Positions 19,210 to 27,334 of a stretch of 64,000 bases of DNA are shown here, piece after piece. How positions within the stretch are numbered: position 1 is the first letter of the stretch; each line of letters begins with the position of its first letter. Both the position numbers and the translations under genes were made by a program. The notes below the pieces were generated by a model. That model was not told the origin of the DNA, did not search any database, and saw nothing but the letters and a program-made list of their open reading frames with translations. This stretch comes from JAJDYQ01 sp965214035 (lineage in GTDB: Bacteria; Pseudomonadota; Gammaproteobacteria; JAJDYQ01): NCBI GenBank assembly GCA_965214035.1, contig OZ243932.1, forward strand, positions 1,612,001 through 1,676,000, in the 5' to 3' direction.

Positions 19210-19965
19210 GTGCGCATCCTTTTAAGCAATGATGACGGCTATCAGGCACCGGGTATCCGTGTTTTATTTGAAAGGCTTGTGGTTAAGCATCATGTCACTA
19301 TGGTGGCACCTGATCGGGATCGCAGTGGTGCCAGTAACTCGCTTACACTGGATCGACCGTTGATGGCCGTGCAGACAGAACCTGGCATTTACCGGGTCAA
19401 TGGCACACCAACAGACTGCGTACATCTGGCCATCACCGGTTTATTTGAGCAGGAACCGGATATAGTGATTTCCGGTATTAACGCGGGACCTAATCTTGGG
19501 GATGATGTTTTATATTCGGGCACTGTTGCTGCAGCAATGGAAGGAAGGTTTCTCGGCTATCCCGCCATAGCCGCATCATCCGGGTCATTCGCACCCAATC
19601 ATCTGGATTCTGCCGCAGAGCTTGTTGTTGACATGATTGACAGATTGTTATGCGAACCATTACCTGGAAACATGATATTAAATATCAATATCCCGGATTT
19701 ACCACGAGAAAGGATGGGAGACTTTGCTGTAACCCGCCTAGGCAGCCGACATAAGGCCGAACCGGCTGTCAAGGCACAGAATCCACGCGGTGAGTCGATA
19801 TACTGGGTTGGTTCTCCCGGCCCGGAGCAGGACGCCGGAGAGGGTACTGACTTTTACGCCATGCAGAATAATTGTCCCACAATAACACCGTTACATGCGG
19901 ATTTAACATATCATCGATCCATGGATCGGCTCTGGGTCTGGATGCAGAATCGTGGTTCTCGATAA
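19210..19965 (+). CDS. surE: 5'/3'-nucleotidase SurE
   Basis: SurE is a metal-dependent nucleoside 5'- and 3'-monophosphatase linked to stationary-phase survival. The 251-residue product from GTG 19210 begins MRILLSNDDGYQAPGI, the canonical start with the metal-binding NDD, and continues with VAPDRDRSGASNSLT, VNGTPTDCVHLAI, VSGINAGPNLGDDVLYSGTV and AAMEGRFLGYPAIA. In-frame starts further upstream (19186, 19063) would add residues not seen in the family. Only a weak ribosome binding site precedes 19210, so the exact start is uncertain. First gene of the conserved surE-pcm-yqaA-nlpD-rpoS block. Confidence 0.96.
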   Translation: MRILLSNDDGYQAPGIRVLFERLVVKHHVTMVAPDRDRSGASNSLTLDRPLMAVQTEPGIYRVNGTPTDCVHLAITGLFEQEPDIVISGINAGPNLGDDVLYSGTVAAAMEGRFLGYPAIAASSGSFAPNHLDSAAELVVDMIDRLLCEPLPGNMILNINIPDLPRERMGDFAVTRLGSRHKAEPAVKAQNPRGESIYWVGSPGPEQDAGEGTDFYAMQNNCPTITPLHADLTYHRSMDRLWVWMQNRGSR

Positions 19966-19987
19966 TATACTGCACCGGGGCGTGGGC

Positions 19988-20623
19988 ATGACTTCCCAGC
20001 GCGCACGGGATCGTCTAGTTGTACGACTGCGCGAAAAGGGAATTCGGCACCCCGCTGTTTTGAAAGCGATAGCCCGCACTCCACGTCACCTGTTCGTTGA
20101 TGAAGCACTGTCTCATCGCGCCTATGAAGATAATGCGTTACCAATCGGAAACGGTCAGACCATTTCCCAACCCTATATCGTAGCACGAATGACGGAAGCA
20201 ATCCTGGAGGATGGCATACCTGGTCGGGTACTGGAAGTTGGCACCGGGTCAGGCTATCAGGCGACGATTCTCTCCCACATTGTACCGGCAGTCTTCAGTG
20301 TAGAACGGATAAGGGAACTGCTGGTACAGGCCAAAAAACGATTCAGGGAGCTGAAGATCAGTAATATAATGGCCAAGCACAGCGATGGAACCATAGGCTG
20401 GCCACAAACCGAACCCTATAATGCTATTATCATTACCGCAGCACCTGAAATGATACCGGATTCTTTATTAGAGCAGCTTTCAATCGGCGGGCGGATGATC
20501 GTACCCGTAGGCCAGGATCGTTCGATGCAGAAACTGCAAAGCATTTTACGCACGGAGGACAGCTACGAAAGCCAGGTACTTGAGACCGTATCCTTTGTCC
20601 CCTTCCGCAGCGGAAAAGCCTGA
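19988..20623 (+). CDS. pcm: Protein-L-isoaspartate O-methyltransferase
   Basis: Pcm methylates L-isoaspartyl residues in aged proteins, allowing their repair to aspartate. The 211-residue product has NALPIGNGQTISQPYIVARM (isoaspartyl binding), RVLEVGTGSGYQATILSHIV (SAM site), and NAIIITAAPEMIPDSLLEQL. I use the ATG at 19988, which aligns with E. coli Pcm; an in-frame GTG at 19952 would overlap surE by 14 bases and add 12 residues. The TGA shares its last base with the yqaA ATG at 20623. Confidence 0.96.
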   Translation: MTSQRARDRLVVRLREKGIRHPAVLKAIARTPRHLFVDEALSHRAYEDNALPIGNGQTISQPYIVARMTEAILEDGIPGRVLEVGTGSGYQATILSHIVPAVFSVERIRELLVQAKKRFRELKISNIMAKHSDGTIGWPQTEPYNAIIITAAPEMIPDSLLEQLSIGGRMIVPVGQDRSMQKLQSILRTEDSYESQVLETVSFVPFRSGKA

Positions 20624-21198
20624 TGAAGTTATTTACCCGTTTATATGATTTAAGCCTGAAATGGGCGGCACACCGGCATGCAAGCTATTATCTCGGCGGA
20701 TTAAGTTTTGCCGAGTCGTCATTTTTTCCTGTCCCTCCGGATGTCATGCTGGCCCCCATGACACTGGCAAAACCACATAAAGGAATTGGCTATGCGCTGC
20801 TGACAACGATTGCCTCAGTCCTGGGGGGATTATTCGGATATCTGGTCGGCTACTTCGCCTATGAGCTGGTAGAGCCTGTGATCGTCCGATTCGGCTATCT
20901 TGAACGCTTTCAAATGGCTCAACAATGGTTTAAGGAGTGGGGTTTCTGGATCGTGCTGATCGCCGGTTTCTCACCAATCCCATATAAAGTTTTCACGATT
21001 GCTGCCGGCACTCTCTCATTGTTTCTGCCGGTTTTTCTGTTAGCGTCATTAATAGGTCGAGGCTCCCGGTTTTTCCTGGTTGCGGGGTTAATTATATGGG
21101 GGGGCGAGCGTTTTGAACACAAATTGAGGCAATATATCGAATGGCTGGGCTGGTTCATGGTGGCGCTCATAATTGCGGCAATAGCTTACTGGCAATAG
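20623..21198 (+). CDS. YqaA-type SNARE-associated (DedA-superfamily) membrane protein
   Basis: A 191-residue inner-membrane protein with about five hydrophobic segments. Typical YqaA/DedA features are the FAESSFFPVPPDVMLAPM loop, with acidic residue and conserved prolines, and the GFSPIPYKVFTIAAGTL re-entrant segment, where the Arg of DedA is replaced as usual in the YqaA branch; GRGSRFFLVAGLI follows. DedA-superfamily proteins are lipid transporters or flippases; the role of this branch is not established. It overlaps pcm by one base and precedes nlpD by 12 bases, so it belongs to the stationary-phase operon. Confidence 0.88.
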   Translation: MKLFTRLYDLSLKWAAHRHASYYLGGLSFAESSFFPVPPDVMLAPMTLAKPHKGIGYALLTTIASVLGGLFGYLVGYFAYELVEPVIVRFGYLERFQMAQQWFKEWGFWIVLIAGFSPIPYKVFTIAAGTLSLFLPVFLLASLIGRGSRFFLVAGLIIWGGERFEHKLRQYIEWLGWFMVALIIAAIAYWQ

Positions 21199-21210
21199 GA
21201 GAATAAAGCT

Positions 21211-21969
21211 ATACATGCATTAATATACATTTTATTATTGGTGCTGGTTGTCGCCTGCAGCGACAAAAACCGGATAGCGCCTGTCTCTGAACGAAAAGTA
21301 GGCATACCACAGGTATCGAAACCTGTCAGCCGAACCACACCCGGCTGGGTAACAGTAAAAAAGGGAGATACCTTATATTCGATATCATTTGCCTATGGCG
21401 AGGACTTTAAGTCCATTGCCAGAATAAATAACATACGCCCTCCCTATACGATATACCCAGAACAGCGACTGCGGCTTAAACCGGAGCCAACTATCGGCAT
21501 CAAGCCCCCCCCTCCCATCAACACAATGATAAAGAAGCAAAAGCCATCAAACACATCGCCCACAAAGAAAAGCAGTAAGGCAATCAGGACAGACCATCGC
21601 ATTCAGTGGCACTGGCCTATTTCGGGCAGGATACTGCGCGGCTATTCTTCCAAGGCACCCCGAAAAAAAGGAATTGGTATCACAGGTGCAAAAAATCAAA
21701 TAGTCCAATCGGCAGCGAATGGCAAAGTGGTCTATTCTGGTGACAGTCTGCCTGGCTATGGTAATCTTATTATTGTAAAACATAACGAAATCTACTTGAG
21801 TGCCTATGCCCATAACAGTAAGGTATATGTCAGGGAAGGACAGGAAGTAAAAGCCGGGCAGAAAATCGCTCTGATGGGAGTTAATGAAAGAGATACACCA
21901 ATGCTGCATTTTGAAATCCGAAAAAACGGCAAACCGACGAATCCACTGAGGTATCTGCCTAAACGTTAG
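21211..21969 (+). CDS. nlpD: NlpD-like LysM/M23 lipoprotein (murein hydrolase activator)
   Basis: NlpD activates amidase AmiC at the division septum. Residues about 40-90 hold a LysM domain (GWVTVKKGDTLYSISFAYGE, IYPEQRLRLKP), followed by a proline/lysine linker and an LytM/M23 domain (WPISGRILRGYS, GKVVYSGDSLPGYGNLIIVK, MLHFEIRKNGKPTNPLRYL). The M23 zinc ligands are incomplete (GIGITGAK replaces GIDI..., YAHN replaces YAHL/HNS), as in catalytically inactive NlpD. The start is odd: from the upstream stop, the frame has no ATG; TTG at 21238 gives only a six-residue signal before the lipobox VVAC. ATA at 21211, nine bases after AGGAG, would give a normal lipoprotein signal, so I place the start there as inference. 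Confidence 0.88.
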   Translation: MHALIYILLLVLVVACSDKNRIAPVSERKVGIPQVSKPVSRTTPGWVTVKKGDTLYSISFAYGEDFKSIARINNIRPPYTIYPEQRLRLKPEPTIGIKPPPPINTMIKKQKPSNTSPTKKSSKAIRTDHRIQWHWPISGRILRGYSSKAPRKKGIGITGAKNQIVQSAANGKVVYSGDSLPGYGNLIIVKHNEIYLSAYAHNSKVYVREGQEVKAGQKIALMGVNERDTPMLHFEIRKNGKPTNPLRYLPKR

Positions 21970-22050
21970 TCATGCAACAACTTTGACTTTATTACAGCAG
22001 AATAAACCAGACTTACTAATACAAACCCATACAAACAGTATGACGCTACC

Positions 22051-22986
22051 ATGAGAAATGAAGAAGAAAGCAAGCAGGTTTTTTTTGATCCATCCTCTGA
22101 GGTTGCCTCTGGAGTTAAAAAAAATAATGGTACCGTGAATAAACTCACAGACAGTGAGCCTAACGTTACACGACTGTATCTGCATGAAATCGGATATCCC
22201 TCTCTACTCACAGCTGAGGAAGAAGTCCATTATGCACGCCTCACCCAAAAGGGCGATCAATCTGCCAGAGCCAGAATGATTGAGGGCAACCTCAGGCTGG
22301 TTGTCAGGATAGCGCGACGTTACATGAACCGGGGATTGTCCCTGCTGGATTTAATCGAAGAAGGAAATCTGGGGCTTATTCGTGGCGTGGAGAAGTTCGA
22401 CCCTGAAAGAGGTTTTCGCTTTTCAACTTATGCGACCTGGTGGATACGGCAAACCATAGAGCGCGCGATCATGAACCAAACTCGCACGGTTCGCCTGCCT
22501 GTTCATGTCATTAAGGAAGCCAACATGTATGCCAAAGTGGTTCGCGGTTTATCCAGAAATCTGAACAGGGAACCGAACCTCCAGGAAATTGCGCAGTATA
22601 TGGGTAAGCCCGTTAAGGATGTGAAGAAAATACTCAACCTTAACGAACGGATAAGCTCGATGGACATACCAATAAGCTCGGAAAACAGCAAGCCGATTGT
22701 CGATATGATCGAAGATCACAACATCAAGGATCCCTCAAAAGCTCTGCAGAATGAAGATATTAATAACCACCTTGAACAATGGGTGTTACTCCTGGGTGAA
22801 AAACAGCGCGAAGTGCTCAGGCGCCGATTTGGTCTGCATGGCTATGAAAAATCGACTCTGGAAGAAGTCGGTCAGAGTATTGGCGTAACCCGTGAACGAG
22901 TACGCCAAATTCAAATAGATGCCCTGCAGCAGTTGCGCCATATATTGGAAAAAGAAGGCCTGAATCTGGAAGCCTTGATGGAATGA
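22051..22986 (+). CDS. rpoS: RNA polymerase sigma factor RpoS
   Basis: RpoS directs transcription of the general stress and stationary-phase regulon. The 311-residue product (E. coli 330) shows region 1.2 (TRLYLHEIGYPSLLTAEEEV), region 2 (NLRLVVRIARRYMNRGLSLL, DLIEEGNLGLIRGVEKFDPE, RGFRFSTYATWWIRQTIERA), region 3 and region 4.2 with the helix-turn-helix STLEEVGQSIGVTRERVRQI. DLIEEGNLGLIRGVEKFD, with a group-2 pattern, and the position after nlpD identify it as RpoS rather than RpoD or RpoH. In relatives its main promoter lies inside nlpD; I could not pick out that promoter here. Confidence 0.97.
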   Translation: MRNEEESKQVFFDPSSEVASGVKKNNGTVNKLTDSEPNVTRLYLHEIGYPSLLTAEEEVHYARLTQKGDQSARARMIEGNLRLVVRIARRYMNRGLSLLDLIEEGNLGLIRGVEKFDPERGFRFSTYATWWIRQTIERAIMNQTRTVRLPVHVIKEANMYAKVVRGLSRNLNREPNLQEIAQYMGKPVKDVKKILNLNERISSMDIPISSENSKPIVDMIEDHNIKDPSKALQNEDINNHLEQWVLLLGEKQREVLRRRFGLHGYEKSTLEEVGQSIGVTRERVRQIQIDALQQLRHILEKEGLNLEALME

Positions 22987-23021
22987 AGTCAGACTCATTC
23001 CACTGGCAGGCTGTGCAAAAA

Positions 23022-24089
23022 TCAGTTCTGTTCGGCTGCTGACTCAAGCTCCATCAAAAGCCGACCGACAGGGCCGGGCATCCCTATCTTCGATAATTCC
23101 TGAAAGCGATACCACTGTTGTCCAGGTTCCTGAACTCTGCTCTGTATGGTCAGTGTGTCGATGAGCCACGGCTCAACCTGAAGTCGAAAATGCGAAAAGG
23201 TATGATTAAAGCTGCGGACTTTTTCAATTGTTTTAACAGTCACACCATACCGGCTAGCCAATAACTCTTCCACCTCCTTGCTGGACAACATGACATCAAC
23301 TTCCGGGAGACTCCACAGCCCACCCCAAATACCTGCGGGTGGCCGTTTTTCCAAAAGAATTTTTTTCTTGCTGCGCAGGATCATCATGCGAATCGATTTT
23401 AGGGGGGGTCTCTTTTTCGGTTTCCTGCCTGGAATCTTCTCGATCAATCCTTGCCTCCGGGCCTGACAGGATTCACACAGGGGACAATAGATACATGCAG
23501 GCCGCTGACGCAGGCAGATAAGCGCCCCCAGATCCATGATTGCCTGCGCATAATCATCAGATCGGTGATTCGGTGTAGATTGTTCGGCCAATTTCCATAG
23601 TTGCCTCGCGACAGCAGTCTGGCCCGGCCACCCTTCTATAGCAGCATATCGACTCAAAACACGTTTGACATTGCCGTCCAGAATAATGCCCCGCTTACCA
23701 AATGCCTGAGCTAATATAGCTCCTGCGGTAGAGCGACCGATGCCTGGCAAGGCTTGCAGGTCGTCAAGATTATCAGGGAGATTACCCTGGTATTTGTCCA
23801 CAATATGTATCGCGCAACGATGCAGGTTTCTGGCTCTGGCATAGTATCCTAGTCCGGCCCAGTACGACATCACCTCGTCATTAGCCGCATCGGCAAGAGA
23901 ATACACATTCGGAAAGCGTTGTATGAATTTTTCAAAATACGGAATGACCGTGCCCACTTGGGTCTGCTGTAACATGATCTCCGAAACCCAGACATGATAT
24001 GGTGTTTTTTGTCGCTGCCAGGGCAGCCCCCGGCGCCCGTGCTTATCAAACCAGGCAAGAACTTTCTCGCCAAATTCTTCGTATTCCAT
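23022..24089 (-). CDS. mutY: Adenine DNA glycosylase MutY
   Basis: MutY removes adenine mispaired with 8-oxoguanine. The 355-residue product starts at ATG 24089, seven bases after GAGAGGTGAG (an upstream GTG at 24101 is less likely). Residues 30-60: PWQRQKTPYHVWVSEIMLQQ with the catalytic Glu; helix-hairpin-helix LPGIGRSTAGAILAQAFG; catalytic Asp in IILDGNVKRVLSRY; and the [4Fe-4S] ligands C-x6-C-x2-C-x5-C in CLRQRPACIYCPLCESC. The C-terminal 120 residues are the NUDIX-like domain that recognises 8-oxoG. It follows asmA in the same direction by 49 bases, the usual gammaproteobacterial order. Confidence 0.97.
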   Translation of the reverse strand: MEYEEFGEKVLAWFDKHGRRGLPWQRQKTPYHVWVSEIMLQQTQVGTVIPYFEKFIQRFPNVYSLADAANDEVMSYWAGLGYYARARNLHRCAIHIVDKYQGNLPDNLDDLQALPGIGRSTAGAILAQAFGKRGIILDGNVKRVLSRYAAIEGWPGQTAVARQLWKLAEQSTPNHRSDDYAQAIMDLGALICLRQRPACIYCPLCESCQARRQGLIEKIPGRKPKKRPPLKSIRMMILRSKKKILLEKRPPAGIWGGLWSLPEVDVMLSSKEVEELLASRYGVTVKTIEKVRSFNHTFSHFRLQVEPWLIDTLTIQSRVQEPGQQWYRFQELSKIGMPGPVGRLLMELESAAEQN

Positions 24090-24138
24090 TGAGAGACTCA
24101 CCTCTCGATACCCAATTCACGCCTCGACGGATTCCTGC

Positions 24139-26022
24139 CTAGAAAAGCTTCTTTAGCCTGCCCTTCAACTTATCCTCAAGATCATCTTTTTTCTGCTGTA
24201 CTTTTTGTCTGGCACGTTCCGATAAAGCGCCTGACAGTTCAGGCTTATAGGACAAGTCAGAAAATGGCCCCTTAATACGTAGCGGAATCGTGATGCCCTT
24301 TAATTTCGACAAATCTTCGCCTCCCTGACCCTGCAATGATCCGACCAGAGAAGCTTCCAATAAATAATCCACCTGCTCCCTGTTCAGATCAATGGTACCG
24401 CTCCCGACCGCACGCAACAGCGGTGACTTCATGGATAAATCCTTGTTGGAAAGCACACCCCTTTCAATGGTCGCCTTGGCTGATAATTGTGAAAAATCGG
24501 TTTTCTCGGGCAAATCCGTCTTCTGAGCTACCCTGCCCTCCCACATGGCCATACCCTCCCTGAGAATTCCGGCGACATTAACGCCGATAACGGCACCATC
24601 CTTAAAATTCAATGATGCATTACCGTGCAACGTCTTCTTCAGGGCGTTTTGCGAATTACCTTTACCCCTGACATCTACAAAACCGCTGGCAATACCCGCC
24701 AGCCTTGCCTCTTCCGCCAAATCTTTCAGCAAGGATTCGACATGAATATTATTAAAGTCAGACCTGATTTCAAAAACCGGCACTTCGGGCAACACATCCA
24801 CAGCGAAACTGCCTGAATGTTCCCCCTGATAAAGATCGGCCCGGATATCAAGATTGATGCGGCCATCGGTTGATTTCAATTCAAGCTCGACATCATCAGC
24901 TTTTATATTGTTTACCCGCAAATGAGCAATATGTGCCGTACCATCGGCATTCAGTTTTCTCAAGGCTTCAACAGGAAGCAATGGTTCATCACCGGTTACA
25001 CCCGCATCATTCGATTGAGGCCGAGGACCGGACCCTGCCGCACTTGTCAACAAATAGCGCCCAAGATCAATCTGGTCAATGTCCAGTTCGAAAGTCACTG
25101 CCTGCTGGCTGACATCAGTAATATCCACCCTACCCCTCAAGGTTGTATCATCCATTACAATATTCAGGCGTTCCATGGCAATACGCTGGCCGGACACCAT
25201 CATGTTAAAACCTGCCTTGATATGAGTGAGCATAGCTGGATCCACTGTCTCGGGGACAGCCACCCCCAGGACCTCCAATAGATGACGAACACCATCCACC
25301 TCAAGCACCACGCTATTCATCGTGATACTTTCATCTGCCCCGGAAAACAATACATCACCTGTGAGCCTGAACATGCCGCCCGCCTGATGCGATTTACTGG
25401 CAAAATGTGCCGAAAAATCAATACTTGTGGACTGGCCCGGCATGATCGCCCCACCAGTTAAATTGATCTCAGATATCCGGTAGGCTTCCCCCGTCGTATC
25501 ATCCTGCCAGTTGATTTGTGCATCACGTATGTTGACACCACCGATATACAGCGAACCCAAACCTGCCTCCGCATCATGTTGCGGGGATGACGATTGCTGA
25601 TCGGCCTGTCCGTCTGCGTCCTTGAAAAAATTATCCCAGTTGGCCTGACCTGCCTTATTGCGATGCAGGTTCAAAAACAGCCCCTCCACAACCACTTCGT
25701 CGACCTTCACCTGTTTGCTCAGCAGCGGTAGCAGGGCAAGCCGGATATGCACAGCACTCACATGGGCGAACGGCCTATCATCAAATCCCATCGCATTACT
25801 CAGCTCTGTTTTGCCCATGACAAGGCCGATTTTGGGAAACACATCCAAATCAAGCTCACCCTCGATACTCAGGTCGCGCCCCGTTTGCTGTTTAACGGCC
25901 CGGACAATCTGGGCCTTAAAGGCATCAGATTGAATGATATCAGGCAGCGTAAATACCATGGCGACGATGAAGACAACCGCAAGGATGCCCAGCCCCACCA
26001 AAATACTGAATATTTTTTTCAT
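24139..26022 (-). CDS. asmA: AsmA family protein
   Basis: A 627-residue inner-membrane-anchored protein. Residues 3-28 are a single N-terminal membrane helix (IFSILVGLGILAVVFIVAMV), followed by DIIQSDAFKAQIVRAVKQQT and GRDLSIEGELDLDVFPKIGL, diagnostic of AsmA. The rest is the large periplasmic beta-groove domain, ending in TIPLRIKGPFSDLSYKPEL and a basic, Lys-rich tail. AsmA-like proteins bridge the periplasm and are thought to carry phospholipids to the outer membrane. AGGGGAT precedes the ATG. The gene order asmA-mutY is conserved in many gammaproteobacteria. Confidence 0.93.
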   Translation of the reverse strand: MKKIFSILVGLGILAVVFIVAMVFTLPDIIQSDAFKAQIVRAVKQQTGRDLSIEGELDLDVFPKIGLVMGKTELSNAMGFDDRPFAHVSAVHIRLALLPLLSKQVKVDEVVVEGLFLNLHRNKAGQANWDNFFKDADGQADQQSSSPQHDAEAGLGSLYIGGVNIRDAQINWQDDTTGEAYRISEINLTGGAIMPGQSTSIDFSAHFASKSHQAGGMFRLTGDVLFSGADESITMNSVVLEVDGVRHLLEVLGVAVPETVDPAMLTHIKAGFNMMVSGQRIAMERLNIVMDDTTLRGRVDITDVSQQAVTFELDIDQIDLGRYLLTSAAGSGPRPQSNDAGVTGDEPLLPVEALRKLNADGTAHIAHLRVNNIKADDVELELKSTDGRINLDIRADLYQGEHSGSFAVDVLPEVPVFEIRSDFNNIHVESLLKDLAEEARLAGIASGFVDVRGKGNSQNALKKTLHGNASLNFKDGAVIGVNVAGILREGMAMWEGRVAQKTDLPEKTDFSQLSAKATIERGVLSNKDLSMKSPLLRAVGSGTIDLNREQVDYLLEASLVGSLQGQGGEDLSKLKGITIPLRIKGPFSDLSYKPELSGALSERARQKVQQKKDDLEDKLKGRLKKLF

Positions 26023-26044
26023 GACATCCCCTGTCTAAAGCTGC

Positions 26045-26515
26045 TCATCTGGGAACAGACATTACCTGAAGTACTCTGGCAGGATGATCTTCCGCTTTGG
26101 GCACCTTTGCCCAACGCTTAACCACCTTGCCATCGGCACCAACCCAGGCAGTAGAACGTATAACGCCTGTTACTTTTTTGCCGTACATCATTTTCTCTCC
26201 CCAAGCTCCATATTTCTTCATGATTTTCCTGTCGGGATCGCTCAGTAGAGTCAAAGGCAGATCATATTTACTGATAAATTTGAGATGGCTTTCACCATCG
26301 TCAGGAGATACTCCCAGAACGACAATACCCCGATCCTGATATTGCTCCCATAAATCCCGGAAGCCACAGGCTTCTTTTGTACAACCCGGAGTATCATCTT
26401 TCGGGTAAAAGTAAATAACCACATCGGAACCGCGAAAGTCCTTCAAGGCAACCTTGTTGCCGTGCTGGTCCTGAAGTGTAAATAACGGTGCGGCTTTTCC
26501 TTCCTCAATCGACAT
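26045..26515 (-). CDS. bcp: Thioredoxin-dependent peroxiredoxin, Bcp/PrxQ type
   Basis: Bcp reduces hydroperoxides with electrons from thioredoxin. The 156-residue product from ATG 26515 (AGGAGA six bases upstream) begins MSIEEGKAAPLFTLQDQHGN and has the active site YFYPKDDTPGCTKEACGFRD, with peroxidatic Cys in PGCT and the resolving Cys five residues later, the atypical two-Cys arrangement of PrxQ. IVVLGVSPDDGESHLKFISK and PLTLLSDPDRKIMKKYGAWG complete the thioredoxin-like fold. The in-frame extension upstream to 26695 is not part of the family. It lies 22 bases before asmA, so co-transcription is possible. Confidence 0.96.
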   Translation of the reverse strand: MSIEEGKAAPLFTLQDQHGNKVALKDFRGSDVVIYFYPKDDTPGCTKEACGFRDLWEQYQDRGIVVLGVSPDDGESHLKFISKYDLPLTLLSDPDRKIMKKYGAWGEKMMYGKKVTGVIRSTAWVGADGKVVKRWAKVPKAEDHPARVLQVMSVPR

Positions 26516-26737
26516 TCCATTTCTCCTGTTCAAATTATCGGATGATTCGTGACACATTTTGTAACGCCATCCTGCCGATAGCAAGCACTTCATCGCACCA
26601 TTATCAGGCTGACAACCTCGGTACCGCTGTAAAACAGCCGCCATGTGGCGACATTTTCCCGCTGTCATATTCTTCTTTTGGTAACGGGTTCGCATATAAT
26701 AACTTCAACTGCCGATACGCCCCGGCGATATAAATCC

Positions 26738-27334
26738 ATGAAATCTTCGTCAATCAGCCAGCTTCGCCGGGATATTGAGTTCGATGCCGAGCTCTGCGGA
26801 CATGATCTCCATTTTCATACAACCTGGGGGCTGTTTTCACCACGTGAAATTGATGATGGAACCCTGCTGCTGCTTCAGCATCTTGATATAAAGCCGGAAC
26901 ATGACTGCCTTGATCTGGGCTGCGGCTACGGTTCTATCGGTCTGGCGATGGCTCGATCAGCCAATCGCGGGCAGACACTGCTGATCGACAAGGACTTTGT
27001 CGCTGTTGAATATGTTGAAAAAAATATCCGCTACAACCATATCAACAATGCCGAAGTATTGCTCAGCAACGGGTTCGACCACATTCCCCCGAACCGTCAA
27101 TTCGATGTGATTGCATCCAATATCCCGGCCAAGGTCGGCAGAGAGTTGCTCACACTGATTCTGCATGACGCCTATAACAGACTGAATCCGGGTGGTTGCC
27201 TGTACATCGTGACGATCAACGGACTGCGACAATTTATGAAACGCCACATGGCTGAAACATTCAATGACTATAAAAAAATCAAACAGGGTTCACATTACAC
27301 CGTGGCACGAGCCCGCAAAAACCAGTCCGGTTAA
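26738..27334 (+). CDS. Class I SAM-dependent methyltransferase (RsmC-like)
   Basis: A 198-residue protein from ATG 26738. It carries HTTWGLFSPREIDDGTLLLL, then the SAM-binding CLDLGCGYGSIGLAMARSAN, the acidic LLIDKDFVAVEYVEKNIRYN, and FDVIASNIPAKVGRELL. The SNIPAK string stands where RsmC/RlmG-type enzymes have NPPFH/NPPY, the base-flipping site of N2-guanine or N6-adenine methylases. The family (MTS domain) usually methylates rRNA; the substrate here is unknown. Its stop overlaps the 3' end of the convergent kinase gene by four bases. Confidence 0.8.
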   Translation: MKSSSISQLRRDIEFDAELCGHDLHFHTTWGLFSPREIDDGTLLLLQHLDIKPEHDCLDLGCGYGSIGLAMARSANRGQTLLIDKDFVAVEYVEKNIRYNHINNAEVLLSNGFDHIPPNRQFDVIASNIPAKVGRELLTLILHDAYNRLNPGGCLYIVTINGLRQFMKRHMAETFNDYKKIKQGSHYTVARARKNQSG

